DNA of 64,000 bases from Ifrita kowaldi (taxonomy: Eukaryota; Chordata; Aves; Passeriformes; Cinclosomatidae). The DNA lies in assembly GCA_013398055.1 (NCBI GenBank), contig VZRS01014300.1, positions 102,000 to 165,999 on the forward strand, in the 5' to 3' direction. Numbering within the stretch: the stretch's first letter is position 1; each line of letters begins with the position of its first letter. Of the stretch, positions 34,627 to 47,548 are shown in pieces. A program made the translations under genes and the position numbers. The notes beneath the pieces were generated by a model. That model was given only the letters and a program-made list of their open reading frames with translations. It was not told where the DNA came from and ran no database searches.

Positions 34627-37600
34627 AGAGTATTTTGTTGAATTTGTGTTTTCCATGGGCATCCAAGGGACGACTTTGCGTGCCTTTAGGGATGAAGTGT
34701 GGAAGACGGGAAGTGGACAGGGAGAGAAACACACCCCATGTCCTACCCAACTGTCCAACAAGCCAGTGGCTAAAGAGTAAAGGAAAAGGAAATATCCTGT
34801 GTTCCAACTTTTCCTCCTGATTAACTTTTGGGTCAAAGAGGGACATGTTAGTGCTGCAAGTTCAGGCTTGGGGCTCCTAAATCAAAAGCAAGATTCCCTA
34901 AATCTTGCATTCCTATTCCCTCCCACGTCCCCAGCACAACAACCTTCACCCTCTGACTCCCCAGCAGAATTAGGAATTCAATTATCTGCAACGTCTGCCA
35001 AGTGCTTGGGAAGTGAACAGTGGAATAAAAATTCCAGGCTTTATTAATATTTCAGTTTTTTCTCTGCCATGGTGTGGGATTCCAATGAGATCCTGCTGTC
35101 ACAGAGTGTCTCTAGAAAAGAAATCCTCCCATAAATTCACACATCCCTAACTGTTTTTATGTGATTTGTAATAAACTGATTTGACTTGGGGAGGAATTGC
35201 TCCTCCTCCGATCAAGCAGTTCAGCTGAAAAGACTTTTGAAGAGATGTCTTTGAAAAGAAAGAGGTTTGACAACACAGATATTTAGGAACTGTATATAAT
35301 TTTATGCTCATCAAACTTTGGTGTTTTAACCCATGGATTCTATGGAATCAAAGCAAACAAGAACCTGTGATGTGCATGAAACTGTAGAATACAAAAGTGT
35401 TCATCTTTGAGGTAATTAAACATTGTTATCAAACATGCTCTGTTTTAACAAGCTTCACTCTTTTGCAGCTCCAGAGCTGCAAAAACTCTTTCAAAAATTG
35501 AATTCAAAAATTGAGTCCCAGGACTCAAAATTTGCCTGCCTACATGAATATCTAATAGGATTGAACTGCCAGCCAGTTCATCTTCCTTTATGTTCGGAAC
35601 AGACAGAAGCCTCATCATCTACAGCATAAAACAAATAAACCAGGGAGAGAATTTCCTCAACAACAATACCCATGGTGTAGTGGATAATTTTGCAGGCAAA
35701 GGCAGCACTGTTAGTACATTTCTCAACATTAAATAGCAAACCAGATGATTCCAATGTTTGGTGAAGGCATGGGGAACATATTTTTCTCGTTTATAAGTTC
35801 TGGGAATTTCAGCCTCTCCAAGTCCCACTGAAATACCAAAGAAGTTGCATTCTTTGTTTGTTTAGGGCCTTTTGATAGTCCCAGATTTGCTCAACTCAGA
35901 CATTACTTTTTAACCTAATTGAGTCAAATTCACTTGTTATTTGCTGAATTCAGTAGTGGAAATACAGTTTGGGAATGTCTAGACAAGGTTTCTGTGTCTC
36001 CATCCACCTGCTGCTAACTGCATTACTCATCTTAAAGCAATATATATGTGCAATTTATACAATATACACTTCAAAGGAGTGCATATGTGAAAGAAAATTA
36101 CTCCTGAAACAGAGGGAACAAGCCACATTTACTGCTCTTAAACCTGTAAATGTTCCCTCTAGCTCGAGTTGTAAGTGCCTGTGCACTTACTGCTAAAGAA
36201 AGTAATAAAAAAAATAATAACAGGGCTCTCATCCTGATTCCTGGTCCCGAGTTCCCATAGGATTAGTGGATTTATTTCCTCTAGCTTTCTGCAGCATCTG
36301 AATTTTGTTGAATTGTACAGAAATATTCTTATCTAGGAGTTTGCCACTTGTGTGGCTTTATCTCCCCCTCTCTCAGTAAAGTGCCAATTAATGCAGACCA
36401 GCAATACAGGAAATTAAGGGCTGGATTTGAGGAGTTGATTCAGAATTGCTTCCCTGCGCTGCCAGTTGTTTACCTTTCTTAGCACAACCAGCGTTTACAA
36501 TTATATTGCAGATCCAAACGGGACACATTGTCCCAAAATTACTCATCACAACAGTATTCAAATCATACAGGAATCCCATCTAAGACCAATTTTCATTCTG
36601 ATTTTTATAGGGGTATATTTAGCTTTTGGCAGAACTAATTTAGAAAAGGTAATTCATTTTGGAGCAATCACACCAGGGTTGTTGAGATGGGGCAGTTTAA
36701 TGAAAATGTTCCTAATAATCATGAAGTGACCTTTTGCTGTTTATTGAAACATTCATTTTATGAGTGCCTCAAGAAAAAAGAAAAAAAAGTACCAGGTGGC
36801 GCAGAAGAAGGGTAAAAGAATATATTAAGGATTTATTTTAATCTTCCAGTATTTGTATTCTCAAATTTAATATTCTAATCCAGTTTAAAACTTCTTTGTG
36901 CCTGTTATCCCCTACTATTATAAGGCACAGGGTCTTGTGGATCACTCCAGAAATACAACACCTCATCCCTCCAGGAGCCAGCTCCCCGGGCTTGCATCTC
37001 TCCAGTGCTTGGCCAGGACTTCTCTCCATCCTAATTCCTGGCTCCCAAGCCATGTTCCTTCCTCCCTGGCTGGTCTGGGTTGGTGTTGAGCAGTGTTCAC
37101 ACACAGATCCCTCCACACCCATGGGTTTCTCTGAATGCCACCCCCAGAAGCTCTCCAAGCCACAGTGTGATTTATTTGCTGCACAGATGGATGTGCACTC
37201 AAGATGGGGAGCTCCTCAACAAGAAAATTGATTAAAAATGGAGATTAATGAGGAGACAGGACAGACTGCGCCAATCAGGGGCAGGACGTGGCCAGACAAA
37301 TGCTTTGACCATCCTCTGTTTACAGGTGCTCATGTCCCCTTCTCTCTCCGCTTTCCCATTCTCGTTCCTCCCCTATCCTCCTCCATAATTCCATTTCCCT
37401 GCCTTTGGTCCTTCCCCTAGCCATCCCACAGTGGATTTTCTACCATCCCAGGATGTTTTTCCCCTTCAGCCTTTCCTGATCCCCAAATCCCTTTCAGTCT
37501 GTCAGGCCTTCCATGCCCTCTCCCATTAACTCATGGTGGTTTCTCACCCCTAAATCAAGGTTCCAAAGTTTATTTATTTAGGGTTAAGGTCAGGGTTCTC

Positions 37601-37876
37601 CTGGCACAGCCGTGGGAGCAGCTGAGGCTCGTTTATCTGCTCAGGTTATTTGGGTTCCTCTGCTTTTGTGGAAATCTTTTTTTTCCTTTTCCACAACCAA
37701 ACGCCATCTGCTTTGCAGAAAACCCTGCAGCCAGCAGAAGCAACATGAGCAATGTCCTAAATCTGTCTGTCTGAAAACACAAAAAAGGCCTTGAGCTTTT
37801 ATCTTTTCTGTTCTCGATAATTTCTGCCGGTGGTTAATCTGTAAGCACCTGGGCTTACACATGCTGAGTGCACTGG
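34627..37876. other. Unique stretch with palindrome cluster
   Basis: About 3.2 kb without recognised transposons. Two neighbouring perfect inverted repeats lie at 35,461-35,528. The stretch 36,900-37,200 is GC-richer but matches nothing I know. Confidence 0.4.
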
Positions 37877-38131
37877 GAAAGGAAAGGAAAGAAAGGAAAA
37901 GAAAAGAAAAAATAAGAGAAAAGGGAAAAAAAGAAAAAAAGAAAAGAAAAGAGAAGATAAACTAAAGAGAGAAAAGAAAAGAAAAGAAAAGAAAAGAAAA
38001 GAAAAGAAAAGAAAAGAAAAGAAAAGAAAAGAAAAGAAAAGAAAAGAAAAGAAAAGAAAAGAAAAGAAAAGAAAAGAAAAGAAAAGAAAAGAAAAGAAAA
38101 GAAAAAAAGAAAAGAAAAAAAGAAAAGAAGA
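37877..38131 (+). repeat. (GAAAA)n polypurine microsatellite
   Basis: The core 37,971-38,100 is an uninterrupted run of 26 GAAAA units. It is flanked by degenerate GAAA/GGAAA sequence (37,877-37,970) and an A-rich end (38,101-38,131). The whole tract is almost pure purine on the plus strand. The 156-, 107- and 94-codon minus frames (Phe/Ser/Leu) are translations of this repeat. Confidence 0.98.
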
Positions 38132-39523
38132 AATGGGGATTTGGTGCATCCATGACTTGGATGGAGCTTGTCTGACAAAAAAGGTTATCAAGGCTGAAGA
38201 ACAAAATCCAAACACAATTTTTCTGTCCTGCTGTATTTGATCCCAAATCTTACTTTTCTCTTCAAACATTTGCAGTCAATCAGGTGTCTCTGTTGCCTCA
38301 GAGAAGATGCCAAAAATAGGAGAGTGAGGCTGAAAGGTCAATGCCAAGGAAGCTGGAATTACATGTTTGAATTACTCAGCTTGGTGACATTTTAAATGAA
38401 TTACTGTGGATTGCAAAAAGTAGAAAAATCAGAATGAAAACAAGGTTAAGGAATGCGCAGAAATGTTGCAGAGCCCTTCAGTGCCATGAGCACCCAGCAA
38501 AGAGCTTGCAGTCATTTTTATCTTGAAGAAATACAAGATAAATTCATGCTGATCTATTTCTCTAAGTAAAATAACTTGCACAAAAGTAGGTTACATTGAT
38601 TACTGCGGGTTCCAATTATTAATTACAAGTTTTATGGGTTTCCAGTTTGATTTTGGTGGCACAACTTTATAAATCAGGCACAACCCCATTAACACTGATA
38701 GACTGTCACTGGTTTAGATTGGTGTGAGGAGGGGATAGAAATGTAAAACTCAGAGGAAAAGCTGTGTCCTTGACTGACATTTCTGGAGTGCGTTTGAGGG
38801 AGTGACTCTTGATTTATACCACGAGAGAACTGCAATTCCTGTTTGGAAATGTGAGCAAATATAGAATAAAAGAATATTCCAGTAAAAGGGATACATTCTG
38901 TCCATCTGGAGATGCAAAAAAAATCTGTTGTTTTTTTTCCTAATTGTACAAATAAAAGTAATTTGGATCAATTTCATGCAACATTAAACACTTGTCGCAG
39001 CTGGGGTTGTCAGAGCAGGAATCTTCATCTGCACCACTCCCCTGTGCTCTGCATAATTTGAGTCACACATTCCCAACAATCCATAGAACCTCTGCAAAAT
39101 TAACTGAAGTTGTGTGATCCAGTGCTGAAAGTTTATTTTTTTTTAAAAAAACCCTTAATCAGACAGCTAAACCAACATTTTTTTCCTTTTAAATAATAGT
39201 CCAGCTGTAACAATTCTTGCACCACACTTCAGTCCCAACAAGCTATTTAAAAATAACACTGAACTGGGAACGTAACTCACATAAAGGATGGGGCTTTACA
39301 AGTGGGGAGTTTACAAAGAGAGGCGTTCTCTTATCTGGTGCAATGAATGAAATCAAAGTGAAGGAAAAACCTTGGCCAGAAGTAAAATTCTTTCAGGGTT
39401 TCGAGAGGTATTTCTGTTGAAATCGACTTTTTACAATAACATTTAGAAATTCAAAGCAGTTATCGTCATCTACAGGTGCTTGAGGTGACAATTTACTGGT
39501 GTCTTGTAAGGCCTAATGGCCAG
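38132..39523. other. No recognised feature
   Basis: Unique AT-rich sequence, with short T8/A7 runs at about 39,135-39,150. Confidence 0.4.
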
Positions 39524-39738
39524 AAATGAGGAGAAATTTTGTACCTCAGGAGGAATCTCTTCATGGAAAAGATTGTTAAACCTTGGAATGGGCTGCCAGG
39601 GAGGTGGTGGAGTCCCCATCCCTGGAGGTGTTCAAGAATTTACTGGATGTGGCACTCGGTGCTCTGGTCTGGGTGATGAGGTGTGGATCAGTCCAAAGTT
39701 GGACTTGATCTCAGGCTTAAATGGCTCTGTGATAAAGG
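39524..39738 (+). mobile_element. CR1 LINE, 5'-truncated 3' end
   Basis: Sense CR1 of the 'gggcagcctgttccaatgcctgacc' group: 'aggaggaatctcttcatgg', 'ttggaatgggctgccagggaggtggtggagtccccatccctggaggtgttcaa', 'gatgtggcactcggtgctctggtctgg', 'gttggacttgatctcaggc', ending near 'atggctctgtgataaagg'. Other sense copies in the window belong mainly to a different subfamily. Confidence 0.9.
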
Positions 39739-41513
39739 TTAGAATTGGAGTTCATAAAATATAGAATGAAAACAGATGCGTATGTGCGAGAATACTTTTC
39801 AAGATAAGTAGGACAGGAAAAAGTGGTTTAAGAGTGTCCTGTCAGCTGAGAGATAGTTTAAATCTTCTTCTATTACCTGAAAAATTAAGGATTAGCAAAG
39901 TTTCTGAATTTAGAGTACCATGAGAGCCACAGAGTGGAGTTCATCTAAGAGGTGCAGAGCAGAAAAAGGAAATGGCAGGAAATAGAGGTGAGGGCATGGC
40001 CGACAAGAACAGCTGAAGCAGGTGTTTTCCACCAGGAAAAGATGATGGAAACCAGCACCAAGAGAGCTGCTGTTAAGAACTTCAGTTCTTAACATTCAAC
40101 AAGTTGCTGAAAATAGAAAACAATTTTCTGAGTTCAAAATGTGGGGATTAGAAGCTGTATTTCAAATTGGAATCCAATCCCTGCGGCAAAACTGGAATCC
40201 GATCCCTAAAGGACCCATCTGGGACCACTGGACAAGGACAGCATCTTCAGCTACCTCAGAGCCTGCCTTTACACCTGCAGAAGGAAGGGAAACCAAAAAC
40301 CCAACCTGGCTGTGGTTTCCCAGCTCAGTGGGAAGGCTGGCAGCAGCCCAAGATTTAATAAAATCCCTGCAGGTCCTTGCAGGAGTGACAAGCCCATAAT
40401 GCAGGCTCTAGCCAGCAGTGAAAGGGATAATAATGTGCAGGCTGATAAAGTCAGAGCTCTGCAAGGATTAAATTGGCCCCACAGCTTCATTCCCACACTC
40501 TGTAGGAGACGGGGGTTCATTGTTGAGGAAATGATGCTGTCTGTTCCCTGACGTCACCCACTCCGGCAATCTGGATTTAATGCTAAGCAATTTCCAAGTT
40601 TGTTTCCATCATGGGGCAGCTGGGAGAAATCAGGACGTGGCTTATCCCTAATGGACGATTTTCCTCTGCAGGTTGATTGTGCAGAAGGATGGAAATGGCT
40701 CACTGGACACACTGCAAGCGCACGGCCCAAGGAGCCCAGAGCCCTGACATCCTCTCAGGGGCGTTTTTAAACCATTTTTCCCTCCAATGCGCAGGTGAGT
40801 GGAGTGGCCATGGAACAAAACTTCAGTTACAGAGGAAAATAACCACTGATTGGGATTCCCAGGTATGAGGTGTTTTATTGCCTCAGGCTCTGGGAGGATT
40901 TCTGGGAGCCGGAGGTAATTACAGCTCACAGCCGTTTGGCCACTCTGGCTTAGGCAAAGGGCTGGATTCCCTGGGCTGTTTTGTGACATCTCATTTCCTT
41001 TTTCCTCTGGGTCCTGGAGTGACAACCATTAAACCCAGCTGCCTGTCAGGATTAGAGCACAGATATGCCTTATAAACAGCTGTGTTAAGGTTTTCAGGTT
41101 TCCAGAACCCCTGTTCTATTCTTGAATTCAGCAACGAGGCACAAAACCTATCAGATTTTCTTTCTGCACATTTTTCTTCTGCTGTTATCCTCACTTCTGG
41201 GGAAACTTTCTAGTCCCAGGTACTCAGAAATACATCATTATCAAGTTTCTGATGTCTGGTACTCATTTAAGAGCAGCAACTGCAATCAGATGATTTGCAA
41301 CATCTTTCTCTGATCAGTAAAATTAGGCCGCAAGCTTGATAAGGAATAAGAAATGTCTTATATTCTCTCCCCCCTTGTCTTTCTTTTCCAAAATGCTGAA
41401 TTATTGCCAATCAGATTACTTTTTTTTTTGGATTACGCAACATCTGTTTGCTAATCACGGGGATTAATTTGGGGTTTTAATTTGTTAACTGGCCCTTCAT
41501 CACCTGAGAAATA
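39739..41513. other. Unique stretch with CpG-enriched, splice-signal patch
   Basis: A perfect 10-base hairpin lies at 40,071-40,094. From 40,510 to 40,800 the sequence is richer in CpG than its surroundings and holds a full CRE and acceptor/donor-like signals (see findings). Confidence 0.4.
40549..40556. promoter_or_regulatory. Perfect CRE (TGACGTCA)
   Basis: The eight-base palindrome TGACGTCA is the full consensus site for CREB/ATF dimers. It lies within a locally CpG-richer stretch and about 245 bases upstream of a consensus splice donor. The motif alone can occur by chance; CpG depletion makes it rarer than composition suggests. Confidence 0.3.
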
Positions 41514-41575
41514 GGAATCCCAGAATATGATTGGAAGGGACCCACAAGGATCATCACAGTCTGATTCCAAGCAAT
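41514..41575 (-). mobile_element. CR1 LINE, extreme 3' end (antisense, diverged)
   Basis: The short match 'gaatcccagaatatgattggaagggacccacaaggatcatcacagt' resembles the 3' end of a CR1 group with 'gggacccacaaggatcatcgagtcc'. Only ~60 bases are recognisable. Confidence 0.7.
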
Positions 41576-44500
41576 ACTTCCAAAGGTTCTTAAGGAATGG
41601 ATTTTTGTATCACCATCTGTCACATCTGTAGGCACTAATTTGGCTTTACAAGGAAACATCTCTTCAGTGAGGAGCTTTTTTAAGGCAAGTTTAGGTGCAT
41701 GAAATAAGTGATGGAGAAGAGGCCACATGAAGCTTTCATTATTTCTTTAAATACGTAAAATACAACATAGAAAAACATTCAACTAAACAAACATTTCAGC
41801 TCTCGATGAAGCCTAGCTGACTCAGTGTTGCTACATAAACATTGGTTTAAGCAGTAACTGATGTAGGAAAGAATCAATTATCAGGCTAAATGGCCATGTC
41901 AATTTGCAAAGAGAATTAGGAATTAAACGGAGAAACACTAATTCGTGGTTACTCAAGGCTCTAAGTTTCCTACAGAGCAAATATCAGCCGAACAAATACC
42001 AGCAGCTGTAACTTGGGGGTTCTATTGCTCATTCATTATTTCTGTACTATAAAACAGTAAACATCAGCTCCCTGACAGCCCAGAGTCTGAGAAACTTCCA
42101 ACACTGAAGCAAAATAAAAATCTTGAATGGAACAGCGACAGAACTCTTTTCCCCACGGGTTCCAAAAATACACCAGGCTAATGCATAGATAAATACTCAG
42201 AATATCTCTGTTGGAGCTTTACAAAAGCAATTACTGTGTAAGACAAGCACAGTCCCCCATGCCCTTCCCAGCCATCTCTTTTGGTAAAGGCAGAATGATA
42301 CAAAACTATTTCCACACCAAAGAAACAGTTTTCAAGATGCAGGCTGAATTTTCTTCTCAAAAGTTCACCCTAGTGAATCGCTTCCATCCTAATAATCTTA
42401 GCATTCACTTGGGAAGCAAAACTGAAGTCAAATTCTGAGTGAAAAGGGCTGAAATTGTGTTCCCTGAAATCCGAGGAGGTTGAATCAGCGTGTCCATGAA
42501 CATGGATACAGTAGCATCATCCTTGCCTACATCTTTTCATAGACATGAAGAATTAAAAGGTAAAAGCTTTTGGCTAAATGCAAACAAAGTTAATTTTTGA
42601 CACTGCGCTCCCTTCATGGGAGATTGAATCAGCACCACCAGTGAAGTCTCTGGCACAATTCCCTTGAGTGGAACATCCAAAAGGCCACCGTGAATCACCC
42701 TGGAAGTGCTCCTTTCTTTCCCTGAGTTTCTCAGGGGCAACCGCTGAGCTACCGACTGCAGATCCCTAAAGCCAAATGAGAGGAATCTCACCAGCAACAT
42801 CTAAATCTGATTTACTTCACCAAAGAGCTTTCCTCACTAGATCTATAAATGATGGGCATTTATAGAGCATGTCAAAATCTCCAACAACAATGTCCTAAAA
42901 TGCCCAGACCTTGAAGACTAAGGTTGCCAACAGGAATTAAGGAGTTCATGAACATTTACTGGGATTTACTGGGAAAAACTTGACCCGAGGAGAAGGGAGA
43001 TCCTTAATTCTTACTCCACTTAGAGTAAACTTGGAGAAAAACAGAGCTTTCCTCACCCACACCTGGAATTATCTTGCACTGATGGATCGCAAGAAGGAAA
43101 CAGGGTTACCATGACCCAATTCTCAACACAGATTTATAAACTACCTGCACCAGAGCAGTTTATAAATTATCCAGTTTTACTTGAAATGGCCCTTTTTGGC
43201 CCGTTCAAGTCAGGTGCAATTTCCATCTTATATCAGTGACTATGTTATGTGAATCTTGCATTTATAATCTGAAAACATTGTCAGACAAATTGGTAAAATG
43301 AAATTATTTCCCTGTAGGGTCCAGTTTTCTGTGGATGCAAGTTTGTGGAAATTATTGGACAACCCAGATCTGTTTATCTCCTCTGTAATAAATATGTCTG
43401 TGGGGAAAAAAAAAAAATCCTTTTTACTTTGTTTCTTCTCATTCTTTCTTTGCAATGTCTTGTGTGCCAGAACTCCAACAGATGCACGAGCATCAGGAGA
43501 GAGGATGTGCATCACTGATTATGGGATTTAGTGGATAATCCAGAACAAATATCCTCCCTTTATGGGTGACCCCAGAAATCAGAAGTGTGTGTGCTTATAT
43601 GGTTAAAGACACCTCTTCTTCTGCCTTAATTAAACTTTCCCAGCTTTTTATCCCAATCCACAGCAGGATGGGAACTTCATAAAATTTGTGGGATAATTTG
43701 TTGTGCAGATGGTGTCCTTGGTAAGGTAATAGAGGAGATGAAGTGGTCTTTGTGTTAAAAGCCTTTCCTGAAGAGAAAGGTTTAAAAGCAGAAGGAAAAC
43801 AGTGAATCAGGCTCACCAAGGCTGGTAATATGGCAAATGTCACAGGAAAAATTGCTGTAAGTCAAGAAAAACTCATATGAAATGTCTCAAGAGTCCTGGA
43901 CTGTTACTTTTAGGATAGAAGTTTCTTTATTCACAGAAACAGGACCAACAAATGTTGCTTTTTAGAAGCATCTGGCTTTTTGTTTGATTGACAGAATTTG
44001 AGATGAGTGTCATATGCAGTTTTCTCACAGATTTGTCATGCTTTATCATTCCAAATATTAACTACAAGTAGGAGCACTTCATTTTTGTACTTTTTTCCTT
44101 GGATCAAGGAGGGAAAATTCTTTATATAAAAATCAAGGATTTTTTTACCTCAGGAACCACTGTAACATTTCCAAACCAATATCAAAGCAGAGCTGTTCTC
44201 CTTTAACACCTTTAAGGTTTTGAGGAGGTTGAAATGCCATCATGGAGTCACAAAGGTGAAAAAGCAAAGCTCTCAATCTACCTGATGGAGACAAGAAATT
44301 GTACAATTGGAAGCATCATGAGAAGTTGCAGAGCTCTCACAGCAGGGGTTAAAAAAGATGCCAAGAAGTTGGATTTTGGATTTCATATTTCTGCACATAA
44401 GAGGAATTTCAAAGGGAGCAATGTAAGGAAATTTTAATTCTCAGTGAACTGAAAAGGGCACAGGAATAATGCAATTGCATGCAGAGATGACAAATAACTG

Positions 44501-47500
44501 CAGTGTAAGGTTGTCTCCAACAACAGCACATTTTGCAAGAATTTTTATTTGCTTTCCTGAGGTTTTGTTTAAGAATTGTCTTCACTCTGGTGGCCTGGGG
44601 TCCAGTGCTGTATATGTTTTATGACAACCAGAGCTGCAGAAGAAATAAAATACCTTTGACTGTTTCTAAACTTAATGCAGAGCCTCAGAGATTCCCTTTA
44701 ACAAAAGTGGGTGTCCTTACTTCTCCCAAATCCAAATTAATTGATTCTCTGAATGGAGCAGCTTTTGAAGAAATATCTTTCTAAAACGCAACAGTTTCAA
44801 TTCCAAGCAATAGGCAGCACCAGAAAAAGTCACAATTCCCAAAGTTCCCCTTGCTTCCCAAACGGTGCTGAGAAACAAACTTTCTCGATGTAATTTGTGT
44901 CACACAAACAACTACAGACCCTTGGTGAGAAGTGTGAGACTCCACTGCAGTGCCTCTGACGGGTCCCTTCCAACTCTTTTCTCAGCTATAGAACTTTTCA
45001 CATGTTTTTTCTCTCATCCTACTGTAGAAGTTCAAAACGAGTCAGCAAAGGATGGAAAAAGCGCCCTTTTCTCTCCATTCGTTGACTGTGAAATCAACAC
45101 GAGCAGCCTTGGTGAAGACACCTGTGACAGTCTGAAGGCAGGAGAGAGAAATCATCAATCCTAAAATTTCTTCTCTTCTCTTGAGGTCTCTGGAGTCTGT
45201 GTTGAGCTGCTGCATTTCAGACTCTGTGGCTCCATCTGTACTGTACCTAAAATGGGGCAGGGACCGTTCTCTCCTCAGGCATTGGGATAAATCCATTCCC
45301 TCCCTTCAGGGATTCATCCAAACTGGTTCTTGAAAATCACCGATGGCTCGTGCTAATTGATGAGAACAAATCCAGGAATTGATTCAAATACATGGCCCAA
45401 ACCATGTCAAAAATGTAATAATTCAACTGCTTGGGTAATCGAATCTGCCCTGGTGCTGAAAAGTTTGCTAGGCTGAAACTGTGACGTGTGATTTAAAAAC
45501 TGATGGATATTTCTGATCCCAGACTCTCCTTCCTCCCCAAAAACCCCCAAAAAATGCAAAGGAAGCCCAATGAAATTAAAGGAATTGATTGGATCAAGCC
45601 CTGTGCATTTACACAGAATATTCAGAATATTACACAGAATACATTTAACCAGGATATTATCAGCTACAGAAATCCAAATGGCAAAACACACAAGTTTGTT
45701 AGAAAAAAATCATTAAGAAAAATTGAATAAATAAAAAACAAAAGAAACACAAAACCAAAAGAACTAAGTCTGTTCAGAGTGGGGAAAAAAAAGAACACTG
45801 CAGCTTTCTGAAACTTTATTTACTGCAGCAACCCCAAGAGTTAGAGATGTTAAGAGACCTCTTTACCCCATTATTATGGTGCTTAATAAAAAAAGCTACA
45901 ACAGTTCCAAACTACAATTAAACACTGATTTTTCTCCAAAAAGCACAACTTTCTAGAGAAAGTGCTGCCTGAATGCAACTGTTTCATCCATCATTGCAAA
46001 TGACAACTCCTAGAGACTTGTCAAAAAAAGCAAAAAAAGCCGGGATGGATCCAGGCTCAGCATGTTCTGTAACAACATAATTGACACAACCCCAGAGGAA
46101 AAGGATTTGTCAGACACTGTCAGCTCCAGCAGCTGCAGAGGCTCAATTTTCTCAAAATTATAAGGTTCCCCCTAAGCAATTTTTGTAACAGAGTGAAAAA
46201 GAGTAATGTGTAGAAAAGTTTCTTATTAGGGATAAAGGACCCGATTAAAGCTCCACCATTAACCCCAAAATGCCGATGATTTGCGGGAGGCATTTAAACT
46301 CCATTTGTACTTCACTGTGCAGCTACTGCAAAGACACAGCAAGAAAGAGGAATTTTCAGACTAAAAAACAGTAATTGAGGCGAGATATTAGAGAAAAAGA
46401 GTGCTGACCACAGTAGGGTCAGCAATAAACAGATCTAAACAGTTAAAAAACCACTGCTCTGGTGAGACAGGCACTGCTGTAATCCCTGTTTCTGTTTTAT
46501 CAGGGACAGAACAGCCACGGCTGTACCTGGGTGAAACAGGCACAGAGAGGAGGGTTTGATGTCCACATCTCATAATAGAAATACTAATGAAGGCTTCCTT
46601 CTCATCCATGTGTGTCACCTCATTGCTGCTTTCCACAAAATTACATCTTAGGAGAACGAGCCAAGATAGACGCCTTTTCTTTTTTTTTTAATTTGTTGGA
46701 AGCAGCCTAATAATTATGCCAGGTGTTCTGCTCATTTTGTTTAATTTTCGTGGAGCAGAAGTTGAAGTTTTAAAGTAATTACAGACGTTATTCTGTGGAA
46801 CTCGGTTAGGACCCGATTCCTAAGAGAATTTGCAGTGCATCCTTATGTAGTATTATAAAACCTGAGTAGTCAAAATTGTTACACCCCATTTCCAAAATAC
46901 ACTTTAAAAAAAAAAAAAACAGGATTATAATCTTATTTCCAACAAATGCCATGTGTTTCACTACTGTATCTTTTAAAAATCCAGTTACCTTTATGAATCT
47001 GCTTCTTAATTGCCCTGTGGTCCCTAAGTAGCTGAGTCAGAGCAACACAGTAGGTTCAACAGTCCTTAAAAGAAATTAATAAATCCAGGGTTGATCTCAT
47101 GAGTTTCAGCCAACTGTAGAAGAGAGATAATATTATGTCCCTAAGTCTTAAAGAAGCTGTCAAGAAAAAGGAAAAAAAGACTGAAATGATCATGAAGTGC
47201 TCAGATCTCTCAATAATGAGGTCATGTAAGTGTCAGAATTAGATAAGAAGAACTGACAGTGCTGATAAGCTACATGAAGACGTATGGATATTCCAGCAAG
47301 TCCCTATAGATCTATCTCAGCTATACAAATATTTTCCTAGTGTTACATTCACTTAACAGAAAAATCAATCCAGTAAGATCAAACTGAGTTTGGGTTAATT
47401 GAATGAATGCCAATATCAGTAGCAATATTAAAAAGAAAGGCAAAGTAGAATAGAAAAGGACGTGCAGCTTCCAACTTGCAACACTAAAAAGTTAGGACTA

Positions 47501-47548
47501 AAGGAAGAAAACAACAAAGTTTAAACAAAAAAAGCTGGGCCTGAAGGT
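41576..47548. other. Long repeat-free unique stretch
   Basis: Nearly 6 kb with no recognised transposon. An 11-base inverted repeat lies at 43,132-43,167, and an enhancer-like segment at about 46,640-46,870. Open frames up to about 99 codons look random. Confidence 0.45.

Noticed and set aside
34258..34846. Long frames of 192 and 164 codons (minus) and 159 codons (plus)
   Set aside because: They are translations of the G/T-only tract: Lys/Pro/Gln/Asn on one strand, Phe/Gly/Trp/Leu on the other.
35423..35629. 68-codon plus frame with a coiled-coil-like start (PELQKLFQKLNSKIES)
   Set aside because: The helical look comes from the local direct repeats and inverted repeats. An acceptor-like 'cactcttttgcag' precedes it, but no donor, promoter or homologue is apparent.
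37799..38269. 156-codon minus frame rich in Phe/Ser/Leu that resembles membrane segments
   Set aside because: It is the reverse translation of the (GAAAA)n repeat.
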